Assembly (NCBI RefSeq): GCF_004153545.1 | Contig: NZ_SDVA01000007.1 | Coordinates: 62,001-126,000 of the forward strand | Reading direction: 5' to 3' | DNA length: 64,000 nt | Source: Serinicoccus sediminis | Lineage (GTDB): Bacteria; Actinomycetota; Actinomycetes; Actinomycetales; Dermatophilaceae | Shown here: positions 23,077 to 31,796 of the stretch, in pieces | Numbering within the stretch: position 1 is the stretch's first letter | How the letters are laid out: every line of letters begins with the position of its first letter | Notes under the pieces: generated by a model | What the model saw: only the letters and a program-made list of their open reading frames with translations | The model's database searches: none | Told to the model about the DNA's origin: nothing | Program-made: the position numbers and the translations under genes

Positions 23077-23655
23077 CGACGTCCGCTCCGACTCCGCCAC
23101 CTCCAGGCCGACGGCCGCGAGGAGCGGCGCCGGGCGACGGCCGAGGTGCTCGCCCGCCAGCGGCACGGTCACCAGGTCGGCGAGCGCCTGCGGCAGCCGC
23201 ACCCACCAGCGGTCGGAGGCGACGTGGTCGGCCAGCAGCAGGGACCCTCCCGGGCGCAGCACCCGGGCCATCTCGGCGAGGGCGGCCCCCACGTCGGGCA
23301 CGCAGCACAGGGTGAAGGTCGACACGACCGCGTCGAAGGACGCGTCCTCGGCGTCCAGGGCACCCGCGTCGCCCCGCACGAAGGTCACCGGCCGGCCCAG
23401 GTCGGCCGCCCGCTGCCGGGCCTGCTGGAGCATCGGCTCGCTGCGCTCCAGACAGGTCAGCCGGACGTCCGGGGGGTAGTACGGCAGGTTGGCCCCCGTC
23501 CCCACCCCGACCTCCAGCACCTCCCCGCGGGCGCGGCCGGCCACCCACGGACGGCTCGGTGCGAGCAGGCGGCGCTCGATGCCGGCCGACAGCTCGTCGT
23601 AGCGGTCGGCGACCTGGTCCCAGCGCCGCGCGTGCCGCGCCTGCCTGTCGTCCAC
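23035..23655 (-). CDS. Class I SAM-dependent methyltransferase (UbiE/COQ5-like)
   Basis: 206 residues. SAM motif I is VLEVGVGTGANLPYY (about 46-60), FDAVVSTFTLCCVPD holds motif II, and RVLRPGGSLLLADHV is motif III. The fold is that of small-molecule or lipid methyltransferases of the Methyltransf_11 type; the substrate cannot be told. GTG at 23655 lies 6 nt after a TAGGTT box on the minus strand, so it is probably leaderless. Confidence 0.82.
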   Translation of the reverse strand: MDDRQARHARRWDQVADRYDELSAGIERRLLAPSRPWVAGRARGEVLEVGVGTGANLPYYPPDVRLTCLERSEPMLQQARQRAADLGRPVTFVRGDAGALDAEDASFDAVVSTFTLCCVPDVGAALAEMARVLRPGGSLLLADHVASDRWWVRLPQALADLVTVPLAGEHLGRRPAPLLAAVGLEVAESERTSLGVVERVHARQPG

Positions 23656-23661
23656 GCCCCG

Positions 23662-23667
23662 AACCTA
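23662..23667 (-). promoter_or_regulatory. Leaderless -10 of the methyltransferase gene
   Basis: TAGGTT on the minus strand ends 6 nt before the GTG at 23655. Confidence 0.6.
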
Positions 23668-23694
23668 CCGGGCGGAGGCGTGCCCGGGCGCGGG

Positions 23695-23700
23695 TAGACT
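23695..23700 (+). promoter_or_regulatory. -10 of purH
   Basis: TAGACT lies immediately before the riboswitch, placing the transcript start near 23706. Confidence 0.65.
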
Positions 23701-23703
23701 GGC

Positions 23704-23785
23704 CGGACACGACTGGCGCGGGTGGGACACCACCGGGGAGTGCACGCGTGGGCATCGCCCGCCTGGGTGCCTGCACCGTCCGTCC
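23704..23785 (+). ncRNA. ZTP riboswitch (pfl motif) in the purH leader
   Basis: The leader contains the pfl landmarks in order: CGACTGGCG (23710-23718), a GGTGGGACACCACC hairpin leading into ACCACCGGGGAG (23729-23740), and CCGCCTGGG (23759-23767) that forms the pseudoknot strand. ZTP/ZMP riboswitches switch on folate and purine genes when 10-formyl-THF is short. purH uses 10-formyl-THF on AICAR, that is ZMP, so the location fits. GC-rich inverted segments after 23767 could be the expression platform, but I could not define it. Confidence 0.87.
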
Positions 23786-23832
23786 GACGGTCCGCACCGG
23801 CCGTCGGGCACGCACCCGAGGAGCGATCCGCC

Positions 23833-25449
23833 GTGAGCATCCCGACCCCCTCCCCCTCCAGCGACACCCCCACCGACGGGCGCCGTCCGGTCCGCCGCGC
23901 CCTGGTCTCGGTCTACGACAAGACCGGCCTGGACGAGCTGGTCACCGGGCTGTCCGAGGCCGGTGTCGCCCTCGTCTCCACCGGCGGGTCCGCCGCCCGC
24001 ATCGAGGGGCTGGGCCTGCCCGTCACCCGGGTCGAGGAGCTGACCGGCTTCCCCGAGTGCCTCGGCGGCAGGGTCAAGACCCTGCACCCCCGCGTGCACG
24101 CCGGCCTGCTGGCCGACACCACCGACCCCGAGCACGTCCGCCAGCTCGAGGAGCTGGGGATCGAGGGCTTCGACCTGGTCGTGGGCAACCTCTACCCGTT
24201 CGCCGACACGGTGGCCTCGGGGGCCGACCAGGACGAGTGCGTCGAGCAGATCGACATCGGCGGGCCGTCCATGGTCCGCGCCGCGGCCAAGAACCACCGC
24301 AGCGTGGCCGTCGTCACTAGCCCCGCGGCATACCCGCAGGTGCTGGACGCGGTGGCCGGCGGCGGCTTCACCCTGGCGCAGCGGCAGCGGCTGGCCGCTG
24401 ACGCCTTCGTGCACACCGCGACCTACGACGTGCACGTCGCGTCGTGGATGGCGGACGCCCTCGCGGACACCGGGGACGGGACCGGCTTCCCCGCCTGGCG
24501 GGGCGCCACCTGGGAGCGCGCGGCGGTGCTGCGGTACGGCGAGAACCCGCACCAGCGGGCCGCGCTCTACGTCGACGCCGCCAGCACCGGGCCGGCGCTC
24601 GCCGGGGCGGAGCAGCTGGGCGGCAAGGAGATGTCCTTCAACAACTACGTCGACGCCGACGCCGCCCGCCGCGCCGCGCACGACCACGGCGACCAGCCGA
24701 CCGTGGCGATCATCAAGCACGCGAACCCGTGCGGCATCGCCGTCGGCGCCGACGTGGCGCAGGCGCACGCCCGGGCGCACGCCTGCGACCCGGTCTCCGC
24801 CTTCGGCGGCATCGTGGCGACCAACCGACCGGTCACCGAGGCCATGGCCCGCCAGGTCGCCGAGGTCTTCACCGAGGTCGTCGTCGCGCCCGACTTCGAG
24901 CCGGCCGCCCTCGAGGTGCTGCAGGCCCGCAAGAACCTCCGGCTGCTGCGCGTCGCCTCGCCCCGACCCGGCGGTGTGGAGACCCGGGCCGTCTCCGGCG
25001 GTCTGCTCGTGCAGGAGGTCGACGCCGTCGACGCCGAGGTGGACGGCGGCGGCGACGACGCCGACCGCTGGCGGCTCGTGGCCGGCGCCCCGGCCGACGA
25101 GGCCACCCTCGCCGACCTGCAGTTCGCCTGGCGCGCGGTGCGCGCGACGCGGTCCAACGCCATCCTGCTCGCCGACGACGGCGCCTCCGTCGGCGTCGGC
25201 ATGGGCCAGGTCAACCGGGTGGACTCCTGTCAGCTCGCGGTGCGCCGGGCGGGGGAGCGGGCGGCCGGGTCGGTGGCCTCCTCCGACGCCTTCTTCCCCT
25301 TCGCCGACGGGCTGCAGGTGCTGCTCGACGCCGGCGTCCGTGCGGTCGTCGCCCCCGGCGGCTCGATCCGGGACGAGGAGGTCGTCGCCGCGGCCGAGCA
25401 GGCGGGGGTGACGATGTACTTCACCGGCACCCGGCACTTTGCCCACTGA
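23833..25449 (+). CDS. purH: Bifunctional AICAR formyltransferase / IMP cyclohydrolase
   Basis: 538 residues. The N-terminal IMP cyclohydrolase domain starts [16 protein letters not shown] and includes [16 protein letters not shown]; the formyltransferase domain has IIKHANPCG (about 293-301), SAFGG and the C-terminal FTGTRHF. It performs the last two steps of IMP synthesis. GTG at 23833 follows GAGGAG by 9 nt, while longer frames run into the riboswitch. The downstream transporter start overlaps its stop. Confidence 0.96.
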   Translation: MSIPTPSPSSDTPTDGRRPVRRALVSVYDKTGLDELVTGLSEAGVALVSTGGSAARIEGLGLPVTRVEELTGFPECLGGRVKTLHPRVHAGLLADTTDPEHVRQLEELGIEGFDLVVGNLYPFADTVASGADQDECVEQIDIGGPSMVRAAAKNHRSVAVVTSPAAYPQVLDAVAGGGFTLAQRQRLAADAFVHTATYDVHVASWMADALADTGDGTGFPAWRGATWERAAVLRYGENPHQRAALYVDAASTGPALAGAEQLGGKEMSFNNYVDADAARRAAHDHGDQPTVAIIKHANPCGIAVGADVAQAHARAHACDPVSAFGGIVATNRPVTEAMARQVAEVFTEVVVAPDFEPAALEVLQARKNLRLLRVASPRPGGVETRAVSGGLLVQEVDAVDAEVDGGGDDADRWRLVAGAPADEATLADLQFAWRAVRATRSNAILLADDGASVGVGMGQVNRVDSCQLAVRRAGERAAGSVASSDAFFPFADGLQVLLDAGVRAVVAPGGSIRDEEVVAAAEQAGVTMYFTGTRHFAH

Positions 25450-26476
25450 CCTCGCCGAGGAGCGGGCGGCCGGGTCCGCGCCGCTCGTCAGCACCGTGCT
25501 GCCGCTGCTCGCGGCGGGTGCCTGCGGGGCGGTGCTGCCGGTCCAGTCGCGGGTCAACGGCGTGCTCTCGGAGCAGGTGGGGGCGCTGCCCGCGGCGACC
25601 CTGTCCTTCGGCAGCGGCCTGGTGGTGCTCACGCTGCTGCTGGGGCTGGCCCCGCTGCGGCGCCGTGCCGCGGTGATCTGGTCCGCGGTGCGCTCCGGGG
25701 GGCTGCGCCGCTGGCAGGTCGTGGGCGGGGTCGGGGGTGCCCTGCTCGTCGCCAGCCAGACGTATGCCGTGCCGCAGGTCGGCGTCACCGCCTTCCTCGT
25801 CGCGGTGATCGGCGGGCAGTCGGTGAGCGCCCTGCTCGTGGACCGCGTGGGGCTGGGGCCGGGACCCGCACAGCCGCTGCGGGTCGGGCGGGCCGCTGCG
25901 GCGCTGCTGGCCGTCGTCGGGGTGGCGGTCGCCTCCTCCGCCCGGCCGGCCGACGACGGACCCGGGGGCGGCGCCGGCGTGGGCTTCGCCCTCGCGCTGA
26001 CGCTGGTGTGCGCGGCCGGCGCGCTGACCTCCGTGCAGCAGGCCCTCAACGGCGTGGTCACGACGGTGAGCCGGGCGCCGGTCGCGACCGCCTGGGTCAA
26101 CTTCCTCACGGGCACGCTGACGCTCGTGCTGATCGGGCTCGTCTCCTCCGCCGCCGGTGGTCTGCGCCCCAGCGCCGTCGCGCCGGGGTTGCCCTGGTGG
26201 GCGTGGACCGGAGGCGTCATGGGCATCGTCTTCATCGCGCTCGCGGCCTACGCCGTGCAGCACCTGCCGGTGCTCGTCTTCGCCCTGGTGACGATCACCA
26301 CCCAGCTGCTGGTGGGGATGCTGCTGGACGCCCTCGACCCGGTCGGGCGGGCGGCGCTCGGCCCGCAGCTGCTGCTCGGCGTGCTCCTGGCCCTCACCGC
26401 CTCGGTCTGGGCGGCGCTGGCCCGCCCCTCGAGGCGGCGGGGCGTGTCCTCGCCCGCGGCGGCCCCCCACCGGTAG
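25439..26476 (+). CDS. DMT family transporter with two DUF606/YdcZ repeats
   Basis: 345 residues with about ten membrane segments. Two halves repeat the same layout, each with a G-V-N/Q-Q-G(L/V)N-like stretch: [18 protein letters not shown] in the first half and [13 protein letters not shown] in the second, both followed by ATLSF/ATAWVNF-type segments, as in YdcZ/DUF606 proteins. The substrate is unknown. The start is taken as TTG at 25439, overlapping purH by 11 nt; a later start is possible. Confidence 0.75.
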   Translation: MPTDLAEERAAGSAPLVSTVLPLLAAGACGAVLPVQSRVNGVLSEQVGALPAATLSFGSGLVVLTLLLGLAPLRRRAAVIWSAVRSGGLRRWQVVGGVGGALLVASQTYAVPQVGVTAFLVAVIGGQSVSALLVDRVGLGPGPAQPLRVGRAAAALLAVVGVAVASSARPADDGPGGGAGVGFALALTLVCAAGALTSVQQALNGVVTTVSRAPVATAWVNFLTGTLTLVLIGLVSSAAGGLRPSAVAPGLPWWAWTGGVMGIVFIALAAYAVQHLPVLVFALVTITTQLLVGMLLDALDPVGRAALGPQLLLGVLLALTASVWAALARPSRRRGVSSPAAAPHR

Positions 26477-26479
26477 GCT
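26474..26479 (+). promoter_or_regulatory. Leaderless -10 of the ACT gene
   Basis: TAGGCT ends 7 nt before the ATG at 26487. Confidence 0.6.
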
Positions 26480-26486
26480 CCCCGCC

Positions 26487-27035
26487 ATGGCGACTCTCGT
26501 GATCACCGTCATCGGCGACGACCGTCCGGGACTGGTCAACGTGCTGGCCGACGCGGTGGCCGGGCACGGGGGCAGCTGGGAGCGCAGCCAGCTGGCCGAG
26601 CTGGCCGGCAAGTTCGCCGGGATCGTCACCGTTCAGGTCCCCGACAGCCGGGCACCGGCCCTGGCCGAGGCCCTGGGCGAGCTCGGGGGCGTGCTGGAGA
26701 CCACCGTCCAGCTGGTGGGCGACGACGCGGACGCCGGGCCCGGGACGGTGCCCGAGGGCGACCTGCTGCACCTCGACCTCATCGGCAACGACCGGCCCGG
26801 CATCGTCAAGGAGATCAGCGCGGTCCTCGCCGAGCAGGGCGTCTCGGTCGAGGACCTGCAGACCAAGGTCGTGCCGGCCCCGCAGGCCGGTGGCGACCTC
26901 TTCGCGGCGAAGGCGCGCCTGCGGGTGCCCGGCACGGCCGACCAGGGAGCGTTGCGCCAGGCTCTCGAGGCCCTGGCCTCCGAGCTGCTCGTGGACCTCG
27001 ACGTCGAGGCCGACGACCAGCCGGAGTGGGAGTGA
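26487..27035 (+). CDS. GcvR-like protein with two ACT domains
   Basis: 182 residues consisting of two ACT domains, each opened by the amino-acid-binding signature: GDDRPGLV (about 10-17) and GNDRPGIV (about 100-107). There is no DNA-binding domain. GcvR proteins bind glycine and modulate a partner regulator; here a glycine or one-carbon sensing role next to folD is plausible but not shown. Confidence 0.8.
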   Translation: MATLVITVIGDDRPGLVNVLADAVAGHGGSWERSQLAELAGKFAGIVTVQVPDSRAPALAEALGELGGVLETTVQLVGDDADAGPGTVPEGDLLHLDLIGNDRPGIVKEISAVLAEQGVSVEDLQTKVVPAPQAGGDLFAAKARLRVPGTADQGALRQALEALASELLVDLDVEADDQPEWE

Positions 27036-27055
27036 GCCGGGGCGTCCCCGCGTCC

Positions 27056-27061
27056 TAGACT
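27056..27061 (+). promoter_or_regulatory. Leaderless -10 of folD
   Basis: TAGACT ends 7 nt before the folD ATG. Confidence 0.65.
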
Positions 27062-27068
27062 CGACGCC

Positions 27069-27920
27069 ATGACCGCGACGATCCTCGACGGCAAGGCCGT
27101 GCACGCGACCATCCAGGACGAGCTGCGCACCCGGGTCGAGGCGCTGGCCCGGCGGGGCGTCGTCCCCGGGCTGGCGACCGTCCTCGTCGGCGACGACCCG
27201 GCGAGCCGGTGGTACGTCGGGGCCAAGCACAAGGACTGCGCCGCGATCGGCATCACCTCCGTGCGGCGCGAGCTGCCTGCGGGGGCCGGTCTCGACGAGG
27301 TGCTCGCGACCGTGGACGAGCTCAACGCCGACCCTGCGGTCACCGCCTTCCTCGTCCAGCAGCCCACCGGGCTGGACGAGTTCGCGATCCTGTCCCGGGT
27401 CGACCCGGCCAAGGACGTCGACGGGCTGCACCCCACCAACCTGGGCGCCCTCGTCCTCAACGAGCCGGCCCCCCTGCCGTGCACCCCGGTGGGCTGCGTG
27501 GAGCTGCTGCGGCGCTACGACGTGCCGATCGCCGGCGCCGAGGTGGTCGTGGTCGGGCGCGGGCTGACCGTCGGGCGGCCGCTCGGGCTCATCCTCACCC
27601 GGCGCAGCGAGAACGCCACGGTGACCCTGTGCCACACCGGGACCCGGGACCTGGCGGCGCACACCCGGTCGGCCGACATCATCGTCTCCGCGGCCGGGGT
27701 GCCGGACATGATCACCCCCGACATGGTCAAGCCCGGCGCGGCCGTCATGGACGTCGGCGTGGCCCGGCGGGACGGCAAGATCGCCGGTGACGTGCACCCG
27801 GACGTCGCGCAGGTCGCCGGGTGGTTGACCCCGAACCCCGGCGGGGTGGGCCCGATGACCCGGGCCATGCTGCTGAGCAATGTCGTCGAGGCCGCGGAGC
27901 GCGCCGCCGACGCGGCGTGA
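27069..27920 (+). CDS. folD: Methylenetetrahydrofolate dehydrogenase / cyclohydrolase
   Basis: 283 residues. The catalytic lysine lies in YVGAKHKDC near residues 45-53, and the NADP-binding segment is [25 protein letters not shown] and [11 protein letters not shown] are family motifs, and [10 protein letters not shown] is near the C-terminus. It interconverts methylene-, methenyl- and 10-formyl-THF, supplying purN and purH. The usual Q-L-P-L-P motif reads QQPTG here. A DUF3017 gene overlaps its stop. Confidence 0.94.
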   Translation: MTATILDGKAVHATIQDELRTRVEALARRGVVPGLATVLVGDDPASRWYVGAKHKDCAAIGITSVRRELPAGAGLDEVLATVDELNADPAVTAFLVQQPTGLDEFAILSRVDPAKDVDGLHPTNLGALVLNEPAPLPCTPVGCVELLRRYDVPIAGAEVVVVGRGLTVGRPLGLILTRRSENATVTLCHTGTRDLAAHTRSADIIVSAAGVPDMITPDMVKPGAAVMDVGVARRDGKIAGDVHPDVAQVAGWLTPNPGGVGPMTRAMLLSNVVEAAERAADAA

Positions 27921-28222
27921 TGGGCGGCCCGCTGGGCGACGAGCAGCGCCGGGAGGCGGGCGGCTCCACGCAGCCGCTCGGCCCGTGGTGGGTCGGCGTG
28001 CTGGGGCTGGTCGTCTCGGCGGTGCTCCTGACGTCCTCCAACCTGCGGGCCTACGGCTACGCCCTCGGCGCCACCCTGGGCGTGCTGGCCCTCCTGCGCG
28101 CCGTGCTCCCGCCCGGGCGGGCCGGGGGACTGGCGGTGCGCGGCCGGGCGACCGACATCGTCACCCTGCTGCTGCTCGGTGCCGCGACGGTGGCCGTCGC
28201 GGCCACCCTGCGCCTGGGCTGA
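27920..28222 (+). CDS. DUF3017 small membrane protein
   Basis: 100 residues with three membrane segments (about 23-40, 43-62 and 82-97). The ATG overlaps the folD stop (TGATG). It matches the DUF3017 family that often follows folD in actinobacteria; no function is known. Confidence 0.8.
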   Translation: MGGPLGDEQRREAGGSTQPLGPWWVGVLGLVVSAVLLTSSNLRAYGYALGATLGVLALLRAVLPPGRAGGLAVRGRATDIVTLLLLGAATVAVAATLRLG

Positions 28223-28253
28223 GCCGCGGTCGTCACGCACCTGCGCCGGTCAC

Positions 28254-28294
28254 GGCATACCGGGTATGCCCTCCCTCGCCCCGCCACGGGCGAG
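28254..28294. terminator. Paired hairpins between convergent DUF3017 and mdh genes
   Basis: A 7-bp palindrome GGCATAC-CGG-GTATGCC (28254-28270) is followed by CTCGCCC-N6-GGGCGAG (28275-28294). They lie between two gene ends and could end transcription from both sides. No T-tracts. Confidence 0.5.
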
Positions 28295-28299
28295 CCGGA

Positions 28300-29286
28300 C
28301 TAGATGAGGCCGAGCTGGGTGACGGCCGCCTTCTCCTCGGACAGCTCGGCGACCGTGGCGGCGATCCGGCCCCGGGAGAAGTCGTCGATGTCGAGGCCCT
28401 GGACGATCTCGTAGGACCCGTCGCGGGTGGTCACCGGGAAGGAGCTGATGAGGCCCTCCTCGACGCCGTAGGAGCCGTCGGAGCGCACGGCCATCGACAC
28501 CCAGTCGCCCTCGGGCGAGCCGCGCAGCCAGTCACGGGCGTGGTCGATGGTGGCCGACGCCGCGGACGCGGCGGAGGAGGACCCGCGGGCCTCGATGATG
28601 GCGGCCCCGCGCTTGGCGACGGTCGGGATGAAGGTGTCCTCGATCCACTGCTGGTCGCCGACGGCCTCGGCGGCGTTGCGGCCACCGACCTGGGCGTGGA
28701 AGAGGTCCGGGTACTGGGTGGCGCTGTGGTTGCCCCAGATCGTCATGTGCGAGACGTCGGTGACGGGGGAGCCGACCTTGGCCGCCAGCTGGGCGATGGC
28801 CCGGTTGTGGTCCAGCCGGGTGAGGGCCGAGAACCGCTCGGCCGGGATGTCGGGAGCGTTGCTCATGGCGATGAGGGCGTTGGTGTTGGCCGGGTTGCCC
28901 GTCACCGTGATCCGCACGTCGTCGGCGGCGTGGTCGTTGAGGGCCTTGCCCTGGGCGGTGAAGATGGCGCCATTGGCCTCCAGCAGGTCGCCCCGCTCCA
29001 TCCCCTTGGTGCGCGGCCGCGCGCCGACGAGCAGCGCCACGTTGACGCCGTCGAAGACGACGTCGGCGTCGTCACCGGTCTGGACATCGGTGAGCAGCGG
29101 GAAAGCGCAGTCGTCGAGCTCCATGACGACGCCCTCGAGGGCGCCCAGGGCCGGGGTGATCTCCAGCAGCCGCAGCTCGACCGGGGTGTCCGGCCCCAGC
29201 AGCTCGCCGGAGGCGATGCGGAAGAGCAGGCTGTAGCCGATCTGACCGGCAGCTCCGGTGACGGCGACCTTGACGGGAGTGTTCAC
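28300..29286 (-). CDS. mdh: Malate dehydrogenase
   Basis: 328 residues. The NAD-binding motif [18 protein letters not shown], the substrate-binding [15 protein letters not shown], the catalytic-region TRLDHNRA and the active-site [11 protein letters not shown] are all present. It oxidises malate to oxaloacetate in the TCA cycle. GTG at 29286 follows a GAAGGAAGG ribosome site; a longer frame to 29757 has no support. Confidence 0.97.
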   Translation of the reverse strand: MNTPVKVAVTGAAGQIGYSLLFRIASGELLGPDTPVELRLLEITPALGALEGVVMELDDCAFPLLTDVQTGDDADVVFDGVNVALLVGARPRTKGMERGDLLEANGAIFTAQGKALNDHAADDVRITVTGNPANTNALIAMSNAPDIPAERFSALTRLDHNRAIAQLAAKVGSPVTDVSHMTIWGNHSATQYPDLFHAQVGGRNAAEAVGDQQWIEDTFIPTVAKRGAAIIEARGSSSAASAASATIDHARDWLRGSPEGDWVSMAVRSDGSYGVEEGLISSFPVTTRDGSYEIVQGLDIDDFSRGRIAATVAELSEEKAAVTQLGLI

Positions 29287-29378
29287 GAGCGAGGACCTTC
29301 CTTCGGGTGCAGCTGGACTGGCGCCGTGCCCGCACGGTGCCAGGCAGGATCCGTGCCGCCGGACGGCTGGTGCGAGCG

Positions 29379-29384
29379 ACGCTA
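29379..29384 (-). promoter_or_regulatory. Candidate -10 of mdh
   Basis: TAGCGT on the minus strand, giving a leader of about 85 nt. The rest of the 225-nt gap (29287-29511) shows only a possible TACGGT box (29439-29444) for the LysM gene. Confidence 0.4.
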
Positions 29385-29511
29385 GCACCCTGCCGAGGGG
29401 GCGCCGCGTCCGAGTGGCCGGGCCGCACGGTGGTGGGCTACGGTGCGCGGGCACGACGGCCGTCGCGCGCGGGGTGCCGTCCCCGCCCGGCCCGCAGGAA
29501 CGGAGTGGAGC

Positions 29512-29850
29512 ATGGGACTCATCGACCGGATCAGGGGCGCCCTGCGCGGCCGCCGCACGGATGCGGACGGCACCGCCACCCGGGACGAGGCGCGGCCGCA
29601 GCACGACGACCGTCCCGGCGCCAAAGAAGCGTCCGTGTCCGCGTCCGCGGCCGCGACGACACCTGAGCAGGCGCCGGCGACCGCCCCGGCGGCCGAGCGC
29701 CACCCCACCACCACCGTGCAGCCCGGAGAGACCCTCGCCGACGTCGCGGCCCGGCACGGGGTGGACGCCGACGCCATCGCCCGCCTCAACAACATCGAGG
29801 AGCCGGACCTCGTCTTCGCCGGCCAGGTGTTCAAGGTGCCGCGCGGCTGA
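29512..29850 (+). CDS. LysM domain protein
   Basis: 112 residues. A basic N-terminus ([15 protein letters not shown]), a Pro/Ala/Thr-rich linker and a single C-terminal LysM domain (about 65-111: [20 protein letters not shown] to [10 protein letters not shown]). There is no signal peptide, so it may be cytoplasmic like other short actinobacterial LysM proteins, or leave the cell by another route. The ribosome site is GGAGTGGAG. Confidence 0.82.
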   Translation: MGLIDRIRGALRGRRTDADGTATRDEARPQHDDRPGAKEASVSASAAATTPEQAPATAPAAERHPTTTVQPGETLADVAARHGVDADAIARLNNIEEPDLVFAGQVFKVPRG

Positions 29851-29904
29851 ACCCGCGGACCTGGCAGACCCGGTCGAGCGCGTCGGACTCCGCCCGGCCG
29901 CGGC

Positions 29905-30453
29905 TCAGCCGGCGAGCGGGTGGTCGGCGCGCGTGCGCCACAGACCGTCGCCCTCGTGGACGTAGAGGCGCACCACGTCCGCGGTGAACGAGCAGCCGAA
30001 CGCCGCGAAGTCGGCGAACGCGCGGTCCAGCGCCGGGGCGGGGACGTCGTGGGCCAGGGTGACGTGCGGGTGGTAGGGGAAGTCGACGGTGCGGCGCACC
30101 GGGCCGGAGCGCACCTGCTGCTCGAGCCGTTCGCAGGGCGCCACCCCCTTGGCCACCTGGATGAAGACGACGTCGGAGACCGGGCGGAAGGTCCCTGTGC
30201 CCCGCAGCAGGATCTCGAACGGCGCCTCGGCCGCGGACACCCGCGCCAGGTGCCCGCTCAGGTCGTCCACCACGGCCGGGTCCACCGGCGTCGGCGGGAG
30301 CAGGGTGATGTGCGTGGGGATCCGCGCGGCGCGCTCCTCGCCGTAGCCGATCCGCAGTCGCTGCAGGTGGGTTCCCCACGGTTCGGGGACAGGGATGGCC
30401 ACCCCGACCACCACCTGGTCCACCGCGGGGTCGGGGGAGGGGCCGGTGGTCAT
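29905..30453 (-). CDS. 2'-5' RNA ligase / 2H phosphoesterase family protein
   Basis: 182 residues with the two HxT motifs of the 2H superfamily: HITLLPPTP (about 48-56) and HVTLAHD (about 128-134). Such enzymes act on 2',3'-cyclic or 2'-5' RNA linkages or on cyclic nucleotides; the natural substrate in actinobacteria is unknown. ATG at 30453 lies 6 nt after a TAGGAT box. Confidence 0.85.
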   Translation of the reverse strand: MTTGPSPDPAVDQVVVGVAIPVPEPWGTHLQRLRIGYGEERAARIPTHITLLPPTPVDPAVVDDLSGHLARVSAAEAPFEILLRGTGTFRPVSDVVFIQVAKGVAPCERLEQQVRSGPVRRTVDFPYHPHVTLAHDVPAPALDRAFADFAAFGCSFTADVVRLYVHEGDGLWRTRADHPLAG

Positions 30454-30459
30454 CGGCGC

Positions 30460-30465
30460 ATCCTA
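30460..30465 (-). promoter_or_regulatory. Leaderless -10 of the 2H phosphoesterase gene
   Basis: TAGGAT on the minus strand, 6 nt before the ATG at 30453. Confidence 0.6.
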
Positions 30466-30499
30466 CTCGGCGCGCCAGGACCGTCCGGCGACGAGGGCC

Positions 30500-31795
30500 T
30501 CAGGCCACCGAGCGGGTGGCGCCGTGCACGACCCGGGAGTAGTGCTCGACCAGCTGGTCCACCAGCGCGGGCCACGAGCGTTCCTCCACCCGGTGGCGTC
30601 CGGCCGCGCCGAGCCGCCCGCGCAGCTCCCGCTCGACCTCACCGGGGCCGACGAGGGGCAGGACCGCCTCGCGCAGCGCCCCGCGGACGTCGGGGTCGAA
30701 CAGCGCACCGGTCCTGCCCGGCTCGATGAGGTCGACCGGGCCGCCACGCGCCGGGGCGACGACGGGCAGACCGGCGGCCGAGGCCTCCTGCAGGGTCTGG
30801 CCGAAGGTCTCCCGGGTGCCGGTGTGCACGAAGACGTCGAAGGCGGCGTACGCGCGGGCCAGCTCGGCCCCCTCGCGCCGGCCGAGGAAGACCGCCTCCG
30901 GGAGCTGCGCCTGCAGGATCTCCCGGCTGGGCCCCTCGCCGACGAGCACGAGCCGGGTCCCGGGCAGGGAGGCGAGCTCGGTGAGCCGGTGCAGCTCCTT
31001 CTCCGGTGCGAGCCGGCCGACGTAGCCCAGGACGGTCTCGCCGCGCGGCGCCAGCGTGTCGTGCAGCGCCGTGGCGGCCGGGTCCTGACGGCGGTCCGGG
31101 TGGAAGAGGTCGCTGTCGACGCCACGGCCCCAGAGCGCCACCCGCGGGACGTCGTGGGCGGCCAGGTCGGCCACCGCCGAGGTGGAGGGGGCCAGGGTGA
31201 GGTCGGCCTGCTCGTGGATGCGGCGGATCCAGCGCCAGGCGGCGCGCGCCGTCAGGTCGCCCGCGGGTCCGGCGTGCTGCCGGATGTAGGACGGCATGTC
31301 CGTCTGGTAGATCGCGACGGACGGGATCCCGAGGGCCCGCGCGGCGACGAGGCCGCGCACCCCGAGCACGAAGGGCGAGGCGACGTGCACGACGTCGGGT
31401 GCGAAGCGGTGCAGGACGGTCTCGAGCTCGTAGGAGGGCAGGCCCACGCGGAACTTGCGCACCGGCAGGCTGGTCACGGTGTGCACCGGGAAGCCGGCGT
31501 AGTGCTCCGGGGTCATGACCGGGCTCCAGGGGCTGGTGCCCGGGGCGATGACGAGCGCGTCGTGGCCCTGCTCGCGCAGGCACTCCAGCACCTTGCACAC
31601 GCTCGTGGTGACACCGTTGAGGGCGGGGAGGAAGGACTCGGTGACGATGGCGACGCGCACGTGGTCCATCCTCGTCGCCGGGGGTGTGTCGTCGGGGGAT
31701 GCCGGGGGTGTGTCGGGTGGCCGCCGGGTGACCAGATGGTGCCCGAGGCCGTCCCGCAGGGGGCGCCGTCGGGTCGGGTGCTGGGAGGAGGTCAT
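30500..31795 (-). CDS. GT4-family glycosyltransferase (mannosyltransferase-like)
   Basis: Up to 431 residues, GT-B fold. The acceptor-side motif FLPALNGVTTSV (near residue 55), LGYVGRLAPEKEL in the middle and ETFGQTLQEASAAGLPVVAP near the C-terminus are typical of GT4 enzymes that use GDP-mannose. manC, which makes GDP-mannose, is directly upstream with a TGAGATG junction, supporting both co-translation and the donor. ATG at 31669, which gives 389 residues and starts at DHVRVAIVTES, fits the family better; the extra 42 residues are low complexity. Related enzymes build mannosylated lipids. Confidence 0.82.
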   Translation of the reverse strand: MTSSQHPTRRRPLRDGLGHHLVTRRPPDTPPASPDDTPPATRMDHVRVAIVTESFLPALNGVTTSVCKVLECLREQGHDALVIAPGTSPWSPVMTPEHYAGFPVHTVTSLPVRKFRVGLPSYELETVLHRFAPDVVHVASPFVLGVRGLVAARALGIPSVAIYQTDMPSYIRQHAGPAGDLTARAAWRWIRRIHEQADLTLAPSTSAVADLAAHDVPRVALWGRGVDSDLFHPDRRQDPAATALHDTLAPRGETVLGYVGRLAPEKELHRLTELASLPGTRLVLVGEGPSREILQAQLPEAVFLGRREGAELARAYAAFDVFVHTGTRETFGQTLQEASAAGLPVVAPARGGPVDLIEPGRTGALFDPDVRGALREAVLPLVGPGEVERELRGRLGAAGRHRVEERSWPALVDQLVEHYSRVVHGATRSVA

Positions 31796-31796
31796 C

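Noticed and set aside
30500-31795. Long N-terminal extension of the glycosyltransferase as a real domain
   Set aside because: The first 42 residues are low-complexity Arg/Pro/Thr. The family begins at DHVRVAIVTES, so the extension is doubtful although the TGAGATG junction supports the upstream start.
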